Shown here: positions 16,611 to 25,061 of the stretch, piece after piece | How positions within the stretch are numbered: position 1 is the first letter of the stretch | Layout of the letters: every line of letters starts with the position of its first letter | Assembly (NCBI RefSeq): GCF_003399445.1 | Contig: NZ_QUQO01000001.1 | Span: 1,919,001 to 1,983,000, forward strand | Reading direction: 5' to 3' | Length of the DNA: 64,000 nucleotides | From: Parvularcula marina | GTDB lineage: Bacteria > Pseudomonadota > Alphaproteobacteria > Caulobacterales > Parvularculaceae | Program-made: the position numbers and the translations under genes | Notes under the pieces: generated by a model | Databases searched by the model: none | Seen by the model: only the letters and a program-made list of their open reading frames with translations | What the model was told of the DNA's origin: nothing

Positions 16611-17787
16611 CGGGAAGGGCGCTATTGGGAAGAAGCACGATCATCCGGCCGGGGGCTTTCAGAACGCCTGCCGCTTCACCCGCTGCCTCGCCCGCGCCAA
16701 AGAAAACATCCGCCCGCTGAGCACCGGTTATCGCGCCGCCAGTATCCTGTGCGATGTAGAGTGCGCGTTCGGGTGTCTCACCATCGCGCTCCAACCAGAC
16801 GGGCAGGCCATAGCCGTAAATCTCGTCATCGACAGCAAGGCTGCGCCGTGTCGTCAGTTGCACGCCCTGCGCACCCAAGGGGCCGAGCTCGGGATCGGGT
16901 AATCCATCGAGCGTTGTGAAGAAGACATAGGACGGGTTCGAATAACGCACCCGCGCGGCGTCCTCATATGGCGCGGCGCGCAGCCATTCGCGGATCGACT
17001 GCATGGAGACAGCCTCCAGCGGCAAGGCACCATCTTTCACAAGCGTTCGCCCGACGGGGACATATTTATGCCCGTTCTGCGCGGCATAACCGACGCGCAT
17101 GACCTCTCCATCCTCCATAACGAGACGGCCTGAGCCCTGGATCTGCAAAAACAGAAGGTCTGTCGGATCCATAAAGGCGAGCGGAGCGGTCGCTTCGGGC
17201 GGCGCGGTGATGATCTCCTGATGCGTCGCATAAGGAACAAGCCGGTTACCGCTGACCTGTCCGGCGACACGCTTGCCCGCAAGGCTTGGATCGAAGGCGC
17301 CGAGATCCACCGTGATCAGATTATCGGGGCGGGTCAGGACAGGAACAAGGCCCGGCGCGGGCGCGCTATTTGCCGGATAGGTCGGCTCAAAATAGCCCGT
17401 GAAAAGCGCTTCGCGGCTTTCGGGCGTTTTCCGGCTGACAAGGACAGGCGTGAAATTCGTCTCGATAAAGCGCCGGGCGGCGCCTTCAGGCGCGTCTTCT
17501 CCGCCCAGCATCGCCGCTTGAAGGCAGAGATCGGTGATGACCGCGCCGGAGACTTCGCCGGAATTCTCAATCCCCGGCAGGAAATCGACCGTACCCGCAG
17601 GGTTCTTGGTTAGCTTTGCGCAGCTTCGCAGGAAGACCGGCATGGCCTCGGCAACGCGGTCCTCTTCCCAGCCTTCAAGAGCAGCATAGGAGATCGGCAG
17701 GGCAGCCAAAGGCGCTGGCGGGCGTTCCTTGGGGCTCGTCGCACAACCGACAGCGAGCAGGGACAACGCAAGGGCGATACGCTTCAC
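16600..17787 (-). CDS. mltA: Membrane-bound lytic murein transglycosylase A
   Basis: 395 residues. The signal peptide ends in LLAVGC (Cys at 15), so it is a lipoprotein. The MltA barrel contains EALFTGYFEPTYPA near residue 125 and AFMDPTDLLFLQIQGSGRLVM near 205; the C-terminal 3D domain contains DTGGAITGAQRADVFFG, where Asp359 corresponds to the catalytic acid of the family. It cleaves peptidoglycan glycan strands to 1,6-anhydro products. It is downstream of the Tim44-like gene and overlaps smr, an order common in alphaproteobacteria. Confidence 0.94.
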   Translation of the reverse strand: MKRIALALSLLAVGCATSPKERPPAPLAALPISYAALEGWEEDRVAEAMPVFLRSCAKLTKNPAGTVDFLPGIENSGEVSGAVITDLCLQAAMLGGEDAPEGAARRFIETNFTPVLVSRKTPESREALFTGYFEPTYPANSAPAPGLVPVLTRPDNLITVDLGAFDPSLAGKRVAGQVSGNRLVPYATHQEIITAPPEATAPLAFMDPTDLLFLQIQGSGRLVMEDGEVMRVGYAAQNGHKYVPVGRTLVKDGALPLEAVSMQSIREWLRAAPYEDAARVRYSNPSYVFFTTLDGLPDPELGPLGAQGVQLTTRRSLAVDDEIYGYGLPVWLERDGETPERALYIAQDTGGAITGAQRADVFFGAGEAAGEAAGVLKAPGRMIVLLPNSALPDAP

Positions 17788-17817
17788 GGACTTACCCCCT
17801 TCTTTAATCGGGCAGGA

Positions 17818-18471
17818 TCAGTTTGCGGCGTTCTCGGTCGCGCTCAATACCCAATTGGGATCGGTCGAGCCTGCCGGGCGCGAATAGGTCCAGCGGTCAC
17901 GGACGAGATCGATCCGGTTCGGGTCGCCATCGACGATATTACCATCCCCATCGCGCATTACGCGGATCTGGTCAGAGCGATACTCGACGACGATCTCGAT
18001 ATGATCGCTGCGCTTCCCGGCACTGACGACTTCGGCCTTCTCGATGCCGACAAAGGTGACGTCCATCGTCTGACCGGCATTCTCCCGGCCTTTCACGGCA
18101 ATCTCAAAGGTCCGCATGACGCTCGGATCGACAAAGGGACGGATGCGGTCGAGATCGCCGCGGGCAAAGCCCTGCACGATCATCTCATAGGCGGATTTGG
18201 CGCCATCGACGAAGCGGGCGTGATCAAAACCGGGGTAATGCTCGATGACTTTTTCAGCCCAGGCCGGCGCGGGCGCTTTGGGCTTTTCGACCGGCTCTTC
18301 TGGCATGGTCAGAGGCGCCTCGGCTTCCTCCTTCTCTGTCTGGGAGAGGTGAGTGCGCAGGCGTTCGGCGTCTTTCTGCTCAGCGCCGCCACGCGTTCCG
18401 AGAACGGAAAACAGCTTGTAGCTGAGGAAGGCGGCCAGTCCGACAAAGAAGAGGAGAATTGGATCAATCAT
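17818..18471 (-). CDS. Tim44-like domain protein (TimA-type)
   Basis: 217 residues. One N-terminal membrane helix (IDPILLFFVGLAAFLSYKLF) is followed by a charged linker and a Tim44/MBA1-like domain from about residue 75 (YPGFDHARFVDGAKSAYEMIV) to the C-terminus (DRWTYSRPAGSTDPNWVLSA). Bacterial members are inner-membrane proteins related to mitochondrial Tim44; Caulobacter TimA is the best-known case. Their function in envelope or secretion processes is not settled. It is the first gene of Tim44-mltA-smr, divergent from fxsA-secB. No convincing ribosome binding site precedes the ATG. Confidence 0.9.
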   Translation of the reverse strand: MIDPILLFFVGLAAFLSYKLFSVLGTRGGAEQKDAERLRTHLSQTEKEEAEAPLTMPEEPVEKPKAPAPAWAEKVIEHYPGFDHARFVDGAKSAYEMIVQGFARGDLDRIRPFVDPSVMRTFEIAVKGRENAGQTMDVTFVGIEKAEVVSAGKRSDHIEIVVEYRSDQIRVMRDGDGNIVDGDPNRIDLVRDRWTYSRPAGSTDPNWVLSATENAAN

Positions 18472-18525
18472 GGGTGACTATTTTCAGCGGTTCAAAACTC
18501 TTGGGGTCGTAGCGGCTTGGCTCTG

Positions 18526-18537
18526 CCCTATATAGGG
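18526..18537. promoter_or_regulatory. Palindromic -10-like element between Tim44 and fxsA
   Basis: CCCTATATAGGG is a perfect 12-base palindrome in the 108-base divergent region. It can offer a TATAGG/TATATA-type -10 to both strands. No clear -35 partner at 17 bases is visible, so the assignment is tentative. Confidence 0.35.
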
Positions 18538-18579
18538 GTTTACCGCAATTCTCACAGTGTCCCCGATGGAGGCGCAAGC

Positions 18580-18972
18580 ATGGCGCTCATCCTTTTCATA
18601 CTTCTTATCGGCCTGCCGATTGCCGAAATCGCCCTGTTCATCAAGGCCAGCGCTGTCATTGGCTGGTGGTCGGTGATCGGCCTTACCATTCTGACAGCTG
18701 TTTTGGGGACGGCGCTGATCAGGGTGCAGGGCTTTCAGGCCCTGCATAATCTGCGCGGCAGTATGGCCGAAGGCAAAGCGCCGGTCGAACCGGTGGTTGA
18801 TGGTGTGTTCCTGTTGATCGCCGCGCCTCTGATGATGACGCCGGGCTTTCTGACTGACACGATCGGCTTTCTGCTGCTGGTGCCGCCGGTCCGGCACGAG
18901 ATTGCGCGCTATGCGCTCCGGCGGCTGCGTCGGGCTGTCGACAATGGCAATATCAGGGTCGTGCGGCACTAG
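18580..18972 (+). CDS. fxsA: FxsA family inner-membrane protein
   Basis: 130 residues from the ATG at 18580, chosen for GGAGG at 18568-18572; the frame is open further upstream without such a signal. It shows the FxsA pattern: LPIAEIALFIKASAVIGWW (about 11-29), the ILTAVLGTALIRVQGFQALHNL segment (about 37-58) and LIAAPLMMTPGFLTDTIGFLLLVPPVR (about 77-103). In E. coli overexpression of FxsA relieves phage T7 exclusion by F; the normal role is unknown. It precedes secB, as in other alphaproteobacteria. Confidence 0.93.
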   Translation: MALILFILLIGLPIAEIALFIKASAVIGWWSVIGLTILTAVLGTALIRVQGFQALHNLRGSMAEGKAPVEPVVDGVFLLIAAPLMMTPGFLTDTIGFLLLVPPVRHEIARYALRRLRRAVDNGNIRVVRH

Positions 18973-19062
18973 GCGCGACTCGGGAAATCGTTCTACCGCC
19001 TTGCTTAGAACCGCGCTCGCATGGTAGCGGCCCGCTTCCCGAATAACCGAGGAAGAACCTCC

Positions 19063-19551
19063 ATGTCCGAGACGCCCCCGAACGACCAGCAACCCACCTC
19101 AGACCAACCGGTCATGCGCGCCATGTCGCAATATCTCAAAGACCTGTCCTTTGAGAGCCCTGGCGCCCCGCAATCGCTGATGAGCAATCTGCCCGCTCCC
19201 GAAGTCGAAGTCGGCGTCGATGTGAATGCCCGCCGGGTCGGTCCTGATCAGTACGAAGTTGAGCTGGCTTGCAACGCGACCTCTACGCGCGATGGCGAGA
19301 CCGTGTTCGTGGTCGAGACCAATTACGCCGGTCTCTTCCTCATCCAGAACGTGCCCGACGATCAGATGGAGCCACTCCTTCTCGTCGAAGCACCGCGTCT
19401 TCTCTTCCCGTTTGCCCGTCAGATCGTGGCGAGCGCGACCAAGGAAGGCGGCTTCCCGCCGCTGATGCTTGAGCCGCTTGATTTCGCTGGCATGTACCGC
19501 ATGCAGCGGGCACGCGCTGCCGAAGGGGCAATGCCGAACGGCAACGCCTGA
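19063..19551 (+). CDS. secB: Protein-export chaperone SecB
   Basis: 162 residues from the ATG at 19063 (AGGAAG upstream; the earlier in-frame ATG at 19021 adds residues unlike the family). RAMSQYLKDLSFESPGAP (about 19-36) and the later LLLVEAPRLLFPFARQIVASATKEGGFPPLMLEPLDF segment are the two SecB signatures. SecB is a tetrameric cytoplasmic chaperone that keeps preproteins unfolded and delivers them to SecA. Confidence 0.97.
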   Translation: MSETPPNDQQPTSDQPVMRAMSQYLKDLSFESPGAPQSLMSNLPAPEVEVGVDVNARRVGPDQYEVELACNATSTRDGETVFVVETNYAGLFLIQNVPDDQMEPLLLVEAPRLLFPFARQIVASATKEGGFPPLMLEPLDFAGMYRMQRARAAEGAMPNGNA

Positions 19552-19620
19552 TAAAGGCGCAAGGCTTGCAAGGACCGCTTCTTAATCAAGCGGTCCTGCA
19601 TGACGGGGGAGAATACTGGG

Positions 19621-20859
19621 ATGAAAATCCTGTTCCTGCACAACAACTACCCGGCCCAGTTCGGGGCGATCGGGCATTATCTCGCAAGCGAAGGCTGGGA
19701 GGTCAGTTTCATGACCCAGCGCGCGGGCACGAAGTCTGACGTGATTAACGTCACCGTCTACCGCGACCGCGATCAGCCTAAGGAATATGATGTCGGCCAC
19801 CCCTACCTGCAGAGCACGGGCAAGGCAGTCGTCACCGGGCTGTCGGCGCTGGAAGTCGCCAATCATCTGAAGAAGAAGCAGGGCTATACGCCGGACGTGA
19901 TGGTGGCCCATTCGGGCTGGGGCCCGGGCTTGTTCCTGAAAGAAGCCTGGCCCGACACCCCGCAGGTCGGCTATTTCGAATGGTATTATAAGGGCGAGGC
20001 CGACGACGTCGTCTTCATGCATGGCCCCGGTCGTCCGCATTTTGAGAAAGCGCGCGAGCGCATCCGCAATGCAACGATCATGTCCGAGCTAATTTCCTGC
20101 GATGCCGGGCTCGTGCCGACCGCCTATCAGGCGTCCCAGTTCCCGCAGATTTTCCAGCCCAAGCTGCGCGTCATGCATGATGGGGTGGACACGGAGAGTT
20201 ACAAACCCGCCGATCCGGGTGAAGTCACATTCGGGGACGACAAATTCACCAAGGGCGAGGAAATCCTCACCTATGTCGCGCGCGGCATGGAGCCCTATCG
20301 CGGCTTCCCTGAATTCATGAATGCGCTGGAGCTGTTGCAAAAGCGGCGGCCCAAACTGCGCACTATCATCGTGGGTGAGGATCGTACCGCCTACGGCAAG
20401 GCACTGAAATCCGGTAAGACGTATAAGGAAGATGCGCTGGAGCGGCTCGATCTCGACCTCTCGCGGATCACCTTTACCGGCCTTCTGCCGCGGAACGAGT
20501 ACCGCAAGGTCATCCAGCTTTCATCCGTGCATGTCTATTTCACCGTGCCCTTCGTCCTGTCGTGGTCGATGATGGAAGCGATGAGCACGGGCTGCCTGAT
20601 GCTCGCCTCTGACACCGCCCCCGTCCGGGAGCTGATCAAGCATGGCGAGAACGGCTATCTGACCAATTATCAGGATAAAGAGCGTCTGGCCGACGATCTT
20701 GAGAAACTTCTCTCGACCAAGGATGATCACGAGCATATCCGGAAAGCGGCGCGCGAGACGATCACCAATAATTACGCTGCACGCGATCTTTATCCGGCGA
20801 AGAAAGCCTTCTTTGCAGAGGTGGCCGCCGGGCGTCAGTTCTCGCGCGGTTTCGTCTGA
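19621..20859 (+). CDS. Glycosyltransferase family 4
   Basis: 412 residues from MKILFLHNNYPAQFG at 19621, with GGGGGAG upstream. The GT-B fold is visible: an N-terminal acceptor half with GHYLASEGWEVSFMTQ near residue 15, and a C-terminal nucleotide-sugar half with TYVARGMEPYRGF near 220, a LLPRNEYRKVIQLSSVHVYFT block near 290 and SMMEAMSTGCLMLASDTAPVRELI near 315-340, including the conserved Glu. The sugar and acceptor are unknown; no polysaccharide cluster surrounds it. Confidence 0.9.
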   Translation: MKILFLHNNYPAQFGAIGHYLASEGWEVSFMTQRAGTKSDVINVTVYRDRDQPKEYDVGHPYLQSTGKAVVTGLSALEVANHLKKKQGYTPDVMVAHSGWGPGLFLKEAWPDTPQVGYFEWYYKGEADDVVFMHGPGRPHFEKARERIRNATIMSELISCDAGLVPTAYQASQFPQIFQPKLRVMHDGVDTESYKPADPGEVTFGDDKFTKGEEILTYVARGMEPYRGFPEFMNALELLQKRRPKLRTIIVGEDRTAYGKALKSGKTYKEDALERLDLDLSRITFTGLLPRNEYRKVIQLSSVHVYFTVPFVLSWSMMEAMSTGCLMLASDTAPVRELIKHGENGYLTNYQDKERLADDLEKLLSTKDDHEHIRKAARETITNNYAARDLYPAKKAFFAEVAAGRQFSRGFV

Positions 20860-20863
20860 TCCC

Positions 20864-20901
20864 CTTAAAATGAGAAAGGGTCACGCATTGCTGCGTGACC
20901 C
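20864..20901 (-). terminator. Strong Rho-independent terminator of the 24-codon ORF and probably the whole upstream minus-strand operon
   Basis: On the minus strand GGGTCACGCA pairs perfectly with TGCGTGACCC over 10 bp around a GCAA tetraloop, followed by TTTCTCATTTT. On the plus strand no T run follows, so it acts mainly in the minus direction. Confidence 0.85.
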
Positions 20902-20962
20902 CGTCAGACCCGCCATTGATCCGGGCCATGTCCCTGAAAGAAGGGACTGTGGGACGTCGCCG

Positions 20963-21037
20963 TCAGGCGAGAGGCTGCTCCCGATCCAAAAGCTCGACAC
21001 CAACCACGTTCCAATGGCGAATTTTCTGACTCGACAT
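20963..21037 (-). CDS. 24-residue small ORF with a near-perfect Shine-Dalgarno sequence
   Basis: ATG at 21037 is preceded by AAAGGAGGTGATCTG, complementary over more than 10 bases to the 3' end of 16S rRNA. The peptide begins MSSQKIRHWNVVGVELLD and ends REQPLA. No membrane helix and no family that I recognise. Between its stop and the terminator are two further inverted repeats (about 20928-20946 and 20909-20931), so the transcript is about 170 or more bases, mostly structured. It begins 101 bases after the GFA gene on the same strand. It could be a small protein, a leader or attenuator peptide, or a dual-function small RNA; I cannot tell which. Confidence 0.55.
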   Translation of the reverse strand: MSSQKIRHWNVVGVELLDREQPLA

Positions 21038-21138
21038 CAGATCACCTCCTTTCAGTTGCTTCCGCAGAGTGAAGGGTGACCTAAATTGCGGGTTCCAGCA
21101 AGCGGCGGGGAAAAGATTAGTTACCGCTGGTTCCGGGC

Positions 21139-21540
21139 TTATGCCTCAAAGCCATTCTGATGCTGCTTTCCTGAATCGCCGATTTCATCCCAGACAGCCT
21201 TGGAGCCGACCCAGATATGGTGGGCGACACGCAAGGTCTCACCGCCTTCGCTAAGAATGCCAGCCGGGACAAACATCGTGTCCGGATCATTCATGCCGGG
21301 AAGCGTCGAGCCGCAAGTCTTGCAGAACCAAGATTGCCAGTCGGCATCGGGCTTCTTCCAGTTCGAAACCAGCTCTTCTCCGCGTAGCCAGCGAAAGTCC
21401 TTGTTGGGAACAATGACGACAGGGATACCTGAGCTGCCAGTCAGTTTCCGGCAGATCGAGCAATGACAGACATAAATGTCTTTGAGCTCCGCATTGATCT
21501 CGAACGCGACGCCGCCGCAATTGCATTCAGCTTTTACCAA
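21139..21540 (-). CDS. GFA family protein (glutathione-dependent formaldehyde-activating fold)
   Basis: 133 residues from a TTG at 21540, chosen because GGGAGAG sits just upstream; an ATG at 21570 lies inside the preceding gene and lacks such a site. The zinc-binding pattern of the GFA/CENP-V fold is complete: ECNCGGVAF near residue 4, VCHCSICRKLTGSSG near 25-39, and WFCKTCGSTL near 72. Members are often annotated as glutathione-S-(hydroxymethyl) synthase, but most have unknown substrates. It lies 13 bases after the unknown 321-residue gene. Confidence 0.9.
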   Translation of the reverse strand: MVKAECNCGGVAFEINAELKDIYVCHCSICRKLTGSSGIPVVIVPNKDFRWLRGEELVSNWKKPDADWQSWFCKTCGSTLPGMNDPDTMFVPAGILSEGGETLRVAHHIWVGSKAVWDEIGDSGKQHQNGFEA

Positions 21541-21553
21541 AGGACGCTCTCCC

Positions 21554-22519
21554 TTACGGCGCAGCGACATAGACCGGGATGAGGGCTGCCTGCTGACGTC
21601 GCCACGCTTCGATCAAGGTCTTGGCAAGCACGATGGCGGCGACCCGTGTCTGGGTCGGATCGGACCTTACAAGAATGGCCAGCCCCAAGGCGATGCATTG
21701 CGCCATGGCGGGGGCGCCGCCCGCAATCCGTAGCGCGTCATAGCCGGTTGAGACATCCGCACGGAAATCATCTGGGTTCGGCTCGCGCATCGCGGCGAGC
21801 GATAAAAGCGGCAGGGCTTCGGCGGCGTGCTCAAGCCGCTCTTCAATCAGGGCCGCGCGATGCCGCTCGATCTGCTTTGCATGATCGGCAAGGCTGTCCT
21901 CCGCGAGCGTGCCGAGGATCGCCGCTTCCATACGCGAGGGGCGGGGCAGGTCGGTTTCGGAAATCGCCTCAACCGCCAGATCAAGATCGATCAGATTATC
22001 GGGTTTGAAGGCGGCGAGCAGGGCAAGGTCCGGCATCAGGGCCGGGCCCGTCTGCCAGAAATGGCCGGTCTTCAGATCCTTCCACGCCGCGCTGATCCGC
22101 GAGAGCAGATAGCTGTCATCCGCGCGGTGCCCGCCGGAGAGGAGCGCGGCAATTGACAGCTCGATCCAGGGCGAGGTGCTGCGCAGCGAAAAGCTAGTCC
22201 ATTGCGCGCGAAAAGCGGAGAGATGCGTGCCGATATGGCCGCTGACGGCGGGTGAGCCCATCAGGAAAGGCGCAAGGATCAGCGCTTCCCAATTCTCGAA
22301 ACTGCCGAAGCTCCCCTCCGAGCGCTGCATGTCGAGGGCATAGTTGGCGGCGCGCGCGGGCTCGGCGCCGGAGGCAAGAATGATGACGGCCGCCGCATCG
22401 CGCAGCCTTTTCGGCGCGGATCGGCACGGGCCTGCCGACAGCTCCTTGCGGATCTCGAGATAATCGAGCAGCGGCAGCGAGGGGCCGGGGGCCACTATGG
22501 GGGCGGTTGCGTCGGTCAA
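21554..22519 (-). CDS. Hypothetical protein, helix-rich, unknown family
   Basis: 321 residues from a TTG at 22519 that overlaps the stop of the ThiF-like gene (TTGA), with GAGGTG a few bases upstream; the frame is open further back but that part duplicates the preceding gene. It is rich in Ala, Leu and Arg, with repeated helical segments (for example RLRDAAAVIILASGAEPARAA near residue 40) and no signal peptide or strong membrane helix. I do not recognise a family. Its coupling to the ThiF-like gene is the only functional hint. Confidence 0.7.
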   Translation of the reverse strand: MTDATAPIVAPGPSLPLLDYLEIRKELSAGPCRSAPKRLRDAAAVIILASGAEPARAANYALDMQRSEGSFGSFENWEALILAPFLMGSPAVSGHIGTHLSAFRAQWTSFSLRSTSPWIELSIAALLSGGHRADDSYLLSRISAAWKDLKTGHFWQTGPALMPDLALLAAFKPDNLIDLDLAVEAISETDLPRPSRMEAAILGTLAEDSLADHAKQIERHRAALIEERLEHAAEALPLLSLAAMREPNPDDFRADVSTGYDALRIAGGAPAMAQCIALGLAILVRSDPTQTRVAAIVLAKTLIEAWRRQQAALIPVYVAAP

Positions 22520-23274
22520 GCGCGCACCTCGGCAGCGCAAACCGGACAGGCAGGATCTTTCGGCACCGAAATGCGTCGCAGTCGGCCTTCCCTTCCCTGA
22601 TAGATCAGGAGTTCGTTTTTCATCGCCCCCTTCATACCAGTGAGATATTTCATGGCTTCGAGGGCTGCAAGACTGCCCACCACGCCGGGCACCGCGCCAA
22701 GGACGCCTTCGGTCTCGCAATCGGCGGCATCTTCAGGGGGCGAGGGCACAAGACAACGATAGCAGGCGGAGGCCTCATCCATGGGGAAAAGAGCGATCTG
22801 CCCGTCGAACCGCCCGATCGCGGCGGAGAGGAGCGGCACGCCTTCGGTGCGGCAGGCCTCATTGATGAGATAGCGCGGCGCGAAACGGTCAACGCCTTCG
22901 ATCACGAGGACGCATCCGGCAACCAGATCCTTGGCATTTTCGGCATCGAGATATTCAGCCGTGAAGCTCACCTCAATCTCGGGATTGAGTGCGGCCAGCG
23001 CGCGTGCCGCGCATTCGGCCTTCGGCTTGCCGATGTCCTCGGTCGTATAAAGCGCCTGTCGCTGGAGGTTTGAGAGCGCGACCATGTCGGCATCGACAAT
23101 GTGGATGTGCCCGGCCCCAGCAGCAGCCAGATAGGTGAGGATCGGGCAGCCAAGACCGCCCGCGCCGACCACGAGAATTTTTGACTCTTTCAGGCGCTGC
23201 TGGCCCTGACCGCCGATCTCCGGGAGCAGAAGTTGGCGGCGATAGCGTTCGATCTCTTGCTTGGAGAGGCTCAT
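22516..23274 (-). CDS. HesA/MoeB/ThiF family adenylyltransferase
   Basis: 252 residues. The E1-like ATP-binding motif [21 protein letters not shown] is near 33-53, the Asp-containing strand [15 protein letters not shown] near 58-72, and two zinc-binding CxxC pairs are at CYRC (about 166) and CPVC (about 244). Such enzymes adenylate the C-terminal Gly of a ubiquitin-like sulfur carrier (MoaD, ThiS or relatives). No carrier or molybdopterin/thiamine gene is adjacent. It overlaps dut by ATGA, a pairing that is common in alphaproteobacteria. Confidence 0.92.
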   Translation of the reverse strand: MSLSKQEIERYRRQLLLPEIGGQGQQRLKESKILVVGAGGLGCPILTYLAAAGAGHIHIVDADMVALSNLQRQALYTTEDIGKPKAECAARALAALNPEIEVSFTAEYLDAENAKDLVAGCVLVIEGVDRFAPRYLINEACRTEGVPLLSAAIGRFDGQIALFPMDEASACYRCLVPSPPEDAADCETEGVLGAVPGVVGSLAALEAMKYLTGMKGAMKNELLIYQGREGRLRRISVPKDPACPVCAAEVRA

Positions 23275-23732
23275 TGCCCCGTCGAGCCGAACCCGCCCGT
23301 GCCGCGGACGGTCTCTGAAAGCTCGCTGACTTCTTCGAAGCCGGCCTGCACAACGGGTGCAACGATCATCTGGGCGATGCGCATGCCGCGCTCGATCAGG
23401 AACTCTTCATTGCTGGAATTATAAAGGATGACCCGCAGCTCACCACGGTAGTCCCAATCGACCGTGCCGGGGGAGTTAAGACAGGTGATGCCGAATTTGG
23501 CGGCAAGGCCGGAGCGCGGGCGGACCTGCACTTCATAGCCTTCGGGTATGGCCATGGTCAGGCCGGTCGGCACCATCGCGCGCGCGCCGGGCGGCAGCGG
23601 CATGGGCGACTGATCCTCGGCGATGGCGGCGCGCAGATCGGCCCCGGCGGCGCCTGCGGTTTCGTAAGACGGCAGGGGCAGGTCTTCGCCATGCGGCAGG
23701 CGACAGACTTCGATGACGGGGCCTCGGCTCAT
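23271..23732 (-). CDS. dut: dUTP diphosphatase
   Basis: 153 residues, the trimeric dUTPase. The five motifs are present: AGADLRAAI (about 29-37), [11 protein letters not shown] (about 71-81), [14 protein letters not shown] (about 85-98), [10 protein letters not shown] (about 117-126) and the Gly-rich [10 protein letters not shown] at the C-terminus. Motif 3 has Trp where Ser, Glu or similar is usual between the two Asp residues. The enzyme hydrolyses dUTP to dUMP and PPi, limiting uracil in DNA. The ATG overlaps the folC stop (ATGA). Confidence 0.95.
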   Translation of the reverse strand: MSRGPVIEVCRLPHGEDLPLPSYETAGAAGADLRAAIAEDQSPMPLPPGARAMVPTGLTMAIPEGYEVQVRPRSGLAAKFGITCLNSPGTVDWDYRGELRVILYNSSNEEFLIERGMRIAQMIVAPVVQAGFEEVSELSETVRGTGGFGSTGQ

Positions 23733-25060
23733 TTATGGTCCTCCAGAATATGACCGGCGAGGTAGAGCGAGCCGCAGATCAGGATTCGCGGCATGCCCTC
23801 GCCGGAGCGTCCGGTATCCCTCATGGCCTGTTCGACGGCTGCCGTCACGCTTTCCATCGCCTCGGCCGGGACACCGGCATCCTGCGCGATACGGGCAAGA
23901 TCCTCGGCATCATAGGAATTATTCGTCGGCGATTTCACGGTCAGGACGGTTGAGACGAGATCCTCGAAAGCGTGGAAGAATCCGTGCGCATCCTTGTTCG
24001 CCTGCATCCCGCAGATCAGGATGACGGGCTTGGGGCTGCGCTCTTCGAGGTCGGCTAGGGTGCGGGCGAGGGCCTGCGCCGCATGCGGATTATGCCCGCC
24101 ATCAAGCCAGATCTCGCCGGGGTCGCCTGTATGGCGCTCGACCATGTGAACGAGCGGGCCTTCGGTCAGGCGCTGCATCCGGGCGGGCCAATGGGCTTTT
24201 TCGATGCCTTCGGAGATCGCGTCTTCGCTTGGCGCCAAGCCGGCGGCCTTTACGGCAGCAACGGCGAGGGCGGCATTGTCGATCTGGTGATTGCCCGCGA
24301 GCCGCGGCAGGCTGAGATCGCATAGCCCGTTCTCGTCTTCATAGACGAGCCGCCCGCTCTCCTGCCGATAACTCCAATCCTCATTATAGACATGCGGATT
24401 GGCGCCGATGGCGAGGGCCTTGGATTTAAGGGTTTCGAGCGCGTCGGCGCGCTGCTGGCCGGTGACGAAAGCGGCGCCCGATTTGAGGATGCCTGCCTTC
24501 TCGCCTGCAATCTCGGGCAGGGTTTCCCCCAGCCATGACTGGTGGTCGAGCGCGATGGGGGTGATCACGGCGGCGCGCGGATGCTCGATCACATTGGTCG
24601 CATCGAGCCGCCCGCCAAGGCCGGTTTCCAGCACCACGACATCGCCGGGTGTCTCGGCAAAGGCCAGGAACGCCGCTGCTGTTACGGCTTCGAAATAGCT
24701 GAGCGGCAGATCACCGGCAGCCGATTCACACCGGCCAAGCACGCTCGCGAGCTGCTCATCGCCGATCTCCTCACCGGCCAGCACGATTCGCTCATTGAAT
24801 CGCACCAGATGCGGGGAGGTGAATCCATGAACCTTCAGCCCGCCAGCCGCGAGGATCGAGCGGATATAGGCGCAGGTCGAACCCTTCCCGTTGGTCCCGG
24901 CGATATGGATGACGGGCGGCAGCTTCTCATGCGGATTGCCCAGCCGGTCGAGCGCTTGGGTGATCCGGTCGAGACCGAGTACGATTTCGGCGAGGCTCCG
25001 CTCGGCGAAGCCATCGAGAATGGATTGAATGGCCGCCTGGGCGGCAGTCTGTGGGATCAT
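23729..25060 (-). CDS. folC: Bifunctional folylpolyglutamate synthase/dihydrofolate synthase
   Basis: 443 residues from [18 protein letters not shown] at 25060; the frame is open further upstream but that lies inside accD. The Mur-ligase-like P-loop [17 protein letters not shown] is near 50-66, followed by [15 protein letters not shown] (about 77-91) and [11 protein letters not shown] near 146; DGGHNPHA near 324 begins the C-terminal domain. It adds glutamate to dihydropteroate and folates. It starts one base after the accD stop, the classic alphaproteobacterial accD-folC order. Confidence 0.95.
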   Translation of the reverse strand: MIPQTAAQAAIQSILDGFAERSLAEIVLGLDRITQALDRLGNPHEKLPPVIHIAGTNGKGSTCAYIRSILAAGGLKVHGFTSPHLVRFNERIVLAGEEIGDEQLASVLGRCESAAGDLPLSYFEAVTAAAFLAFAETPGDVVVLETGLGGRLDATNVIEHPRAAVITPIALDHQSWLGETLPEIAGEKAGILKSGAAFVTGQQRADALETLKSKALAIGANPHVYNEDWSYRQESGRLVYEDENGLCDLSLPRLAGNHQIDNAALAVAAVKAAGLAPSEDAISEGIEKAHWPARMQRLTEGPLVHMVERHTGDPGEIWLDGGHNPHAAQALARTLADLEERSPKPVILICGMQANKDAHGFFHAFEDLVSTVLTVKSPTNNSYDAEDLARIAQDAGVPAEAMESVTAAVEQAMRDTGRSGEGMPRILICGSLYLAGHILEDHK

Positions 25061-25061
25061 C

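Noticed and set aside
21041-21055. Plus-strand match to the 3' end of 16S rRNA (GATCACCTCCTTTC), as if an rRNA fragment
   Set aside because: No other 16S sequence flanks it; it is explained by the Shine-Dalgarno sequence of the minus-strand small ORF.
21056-21138. Sigma EcfG-type promoter upstream of the small ORF
   Set aside because: GGAAC occurs twice on the minus strand, but no CGTT lies at 16-18 bases from either copy.
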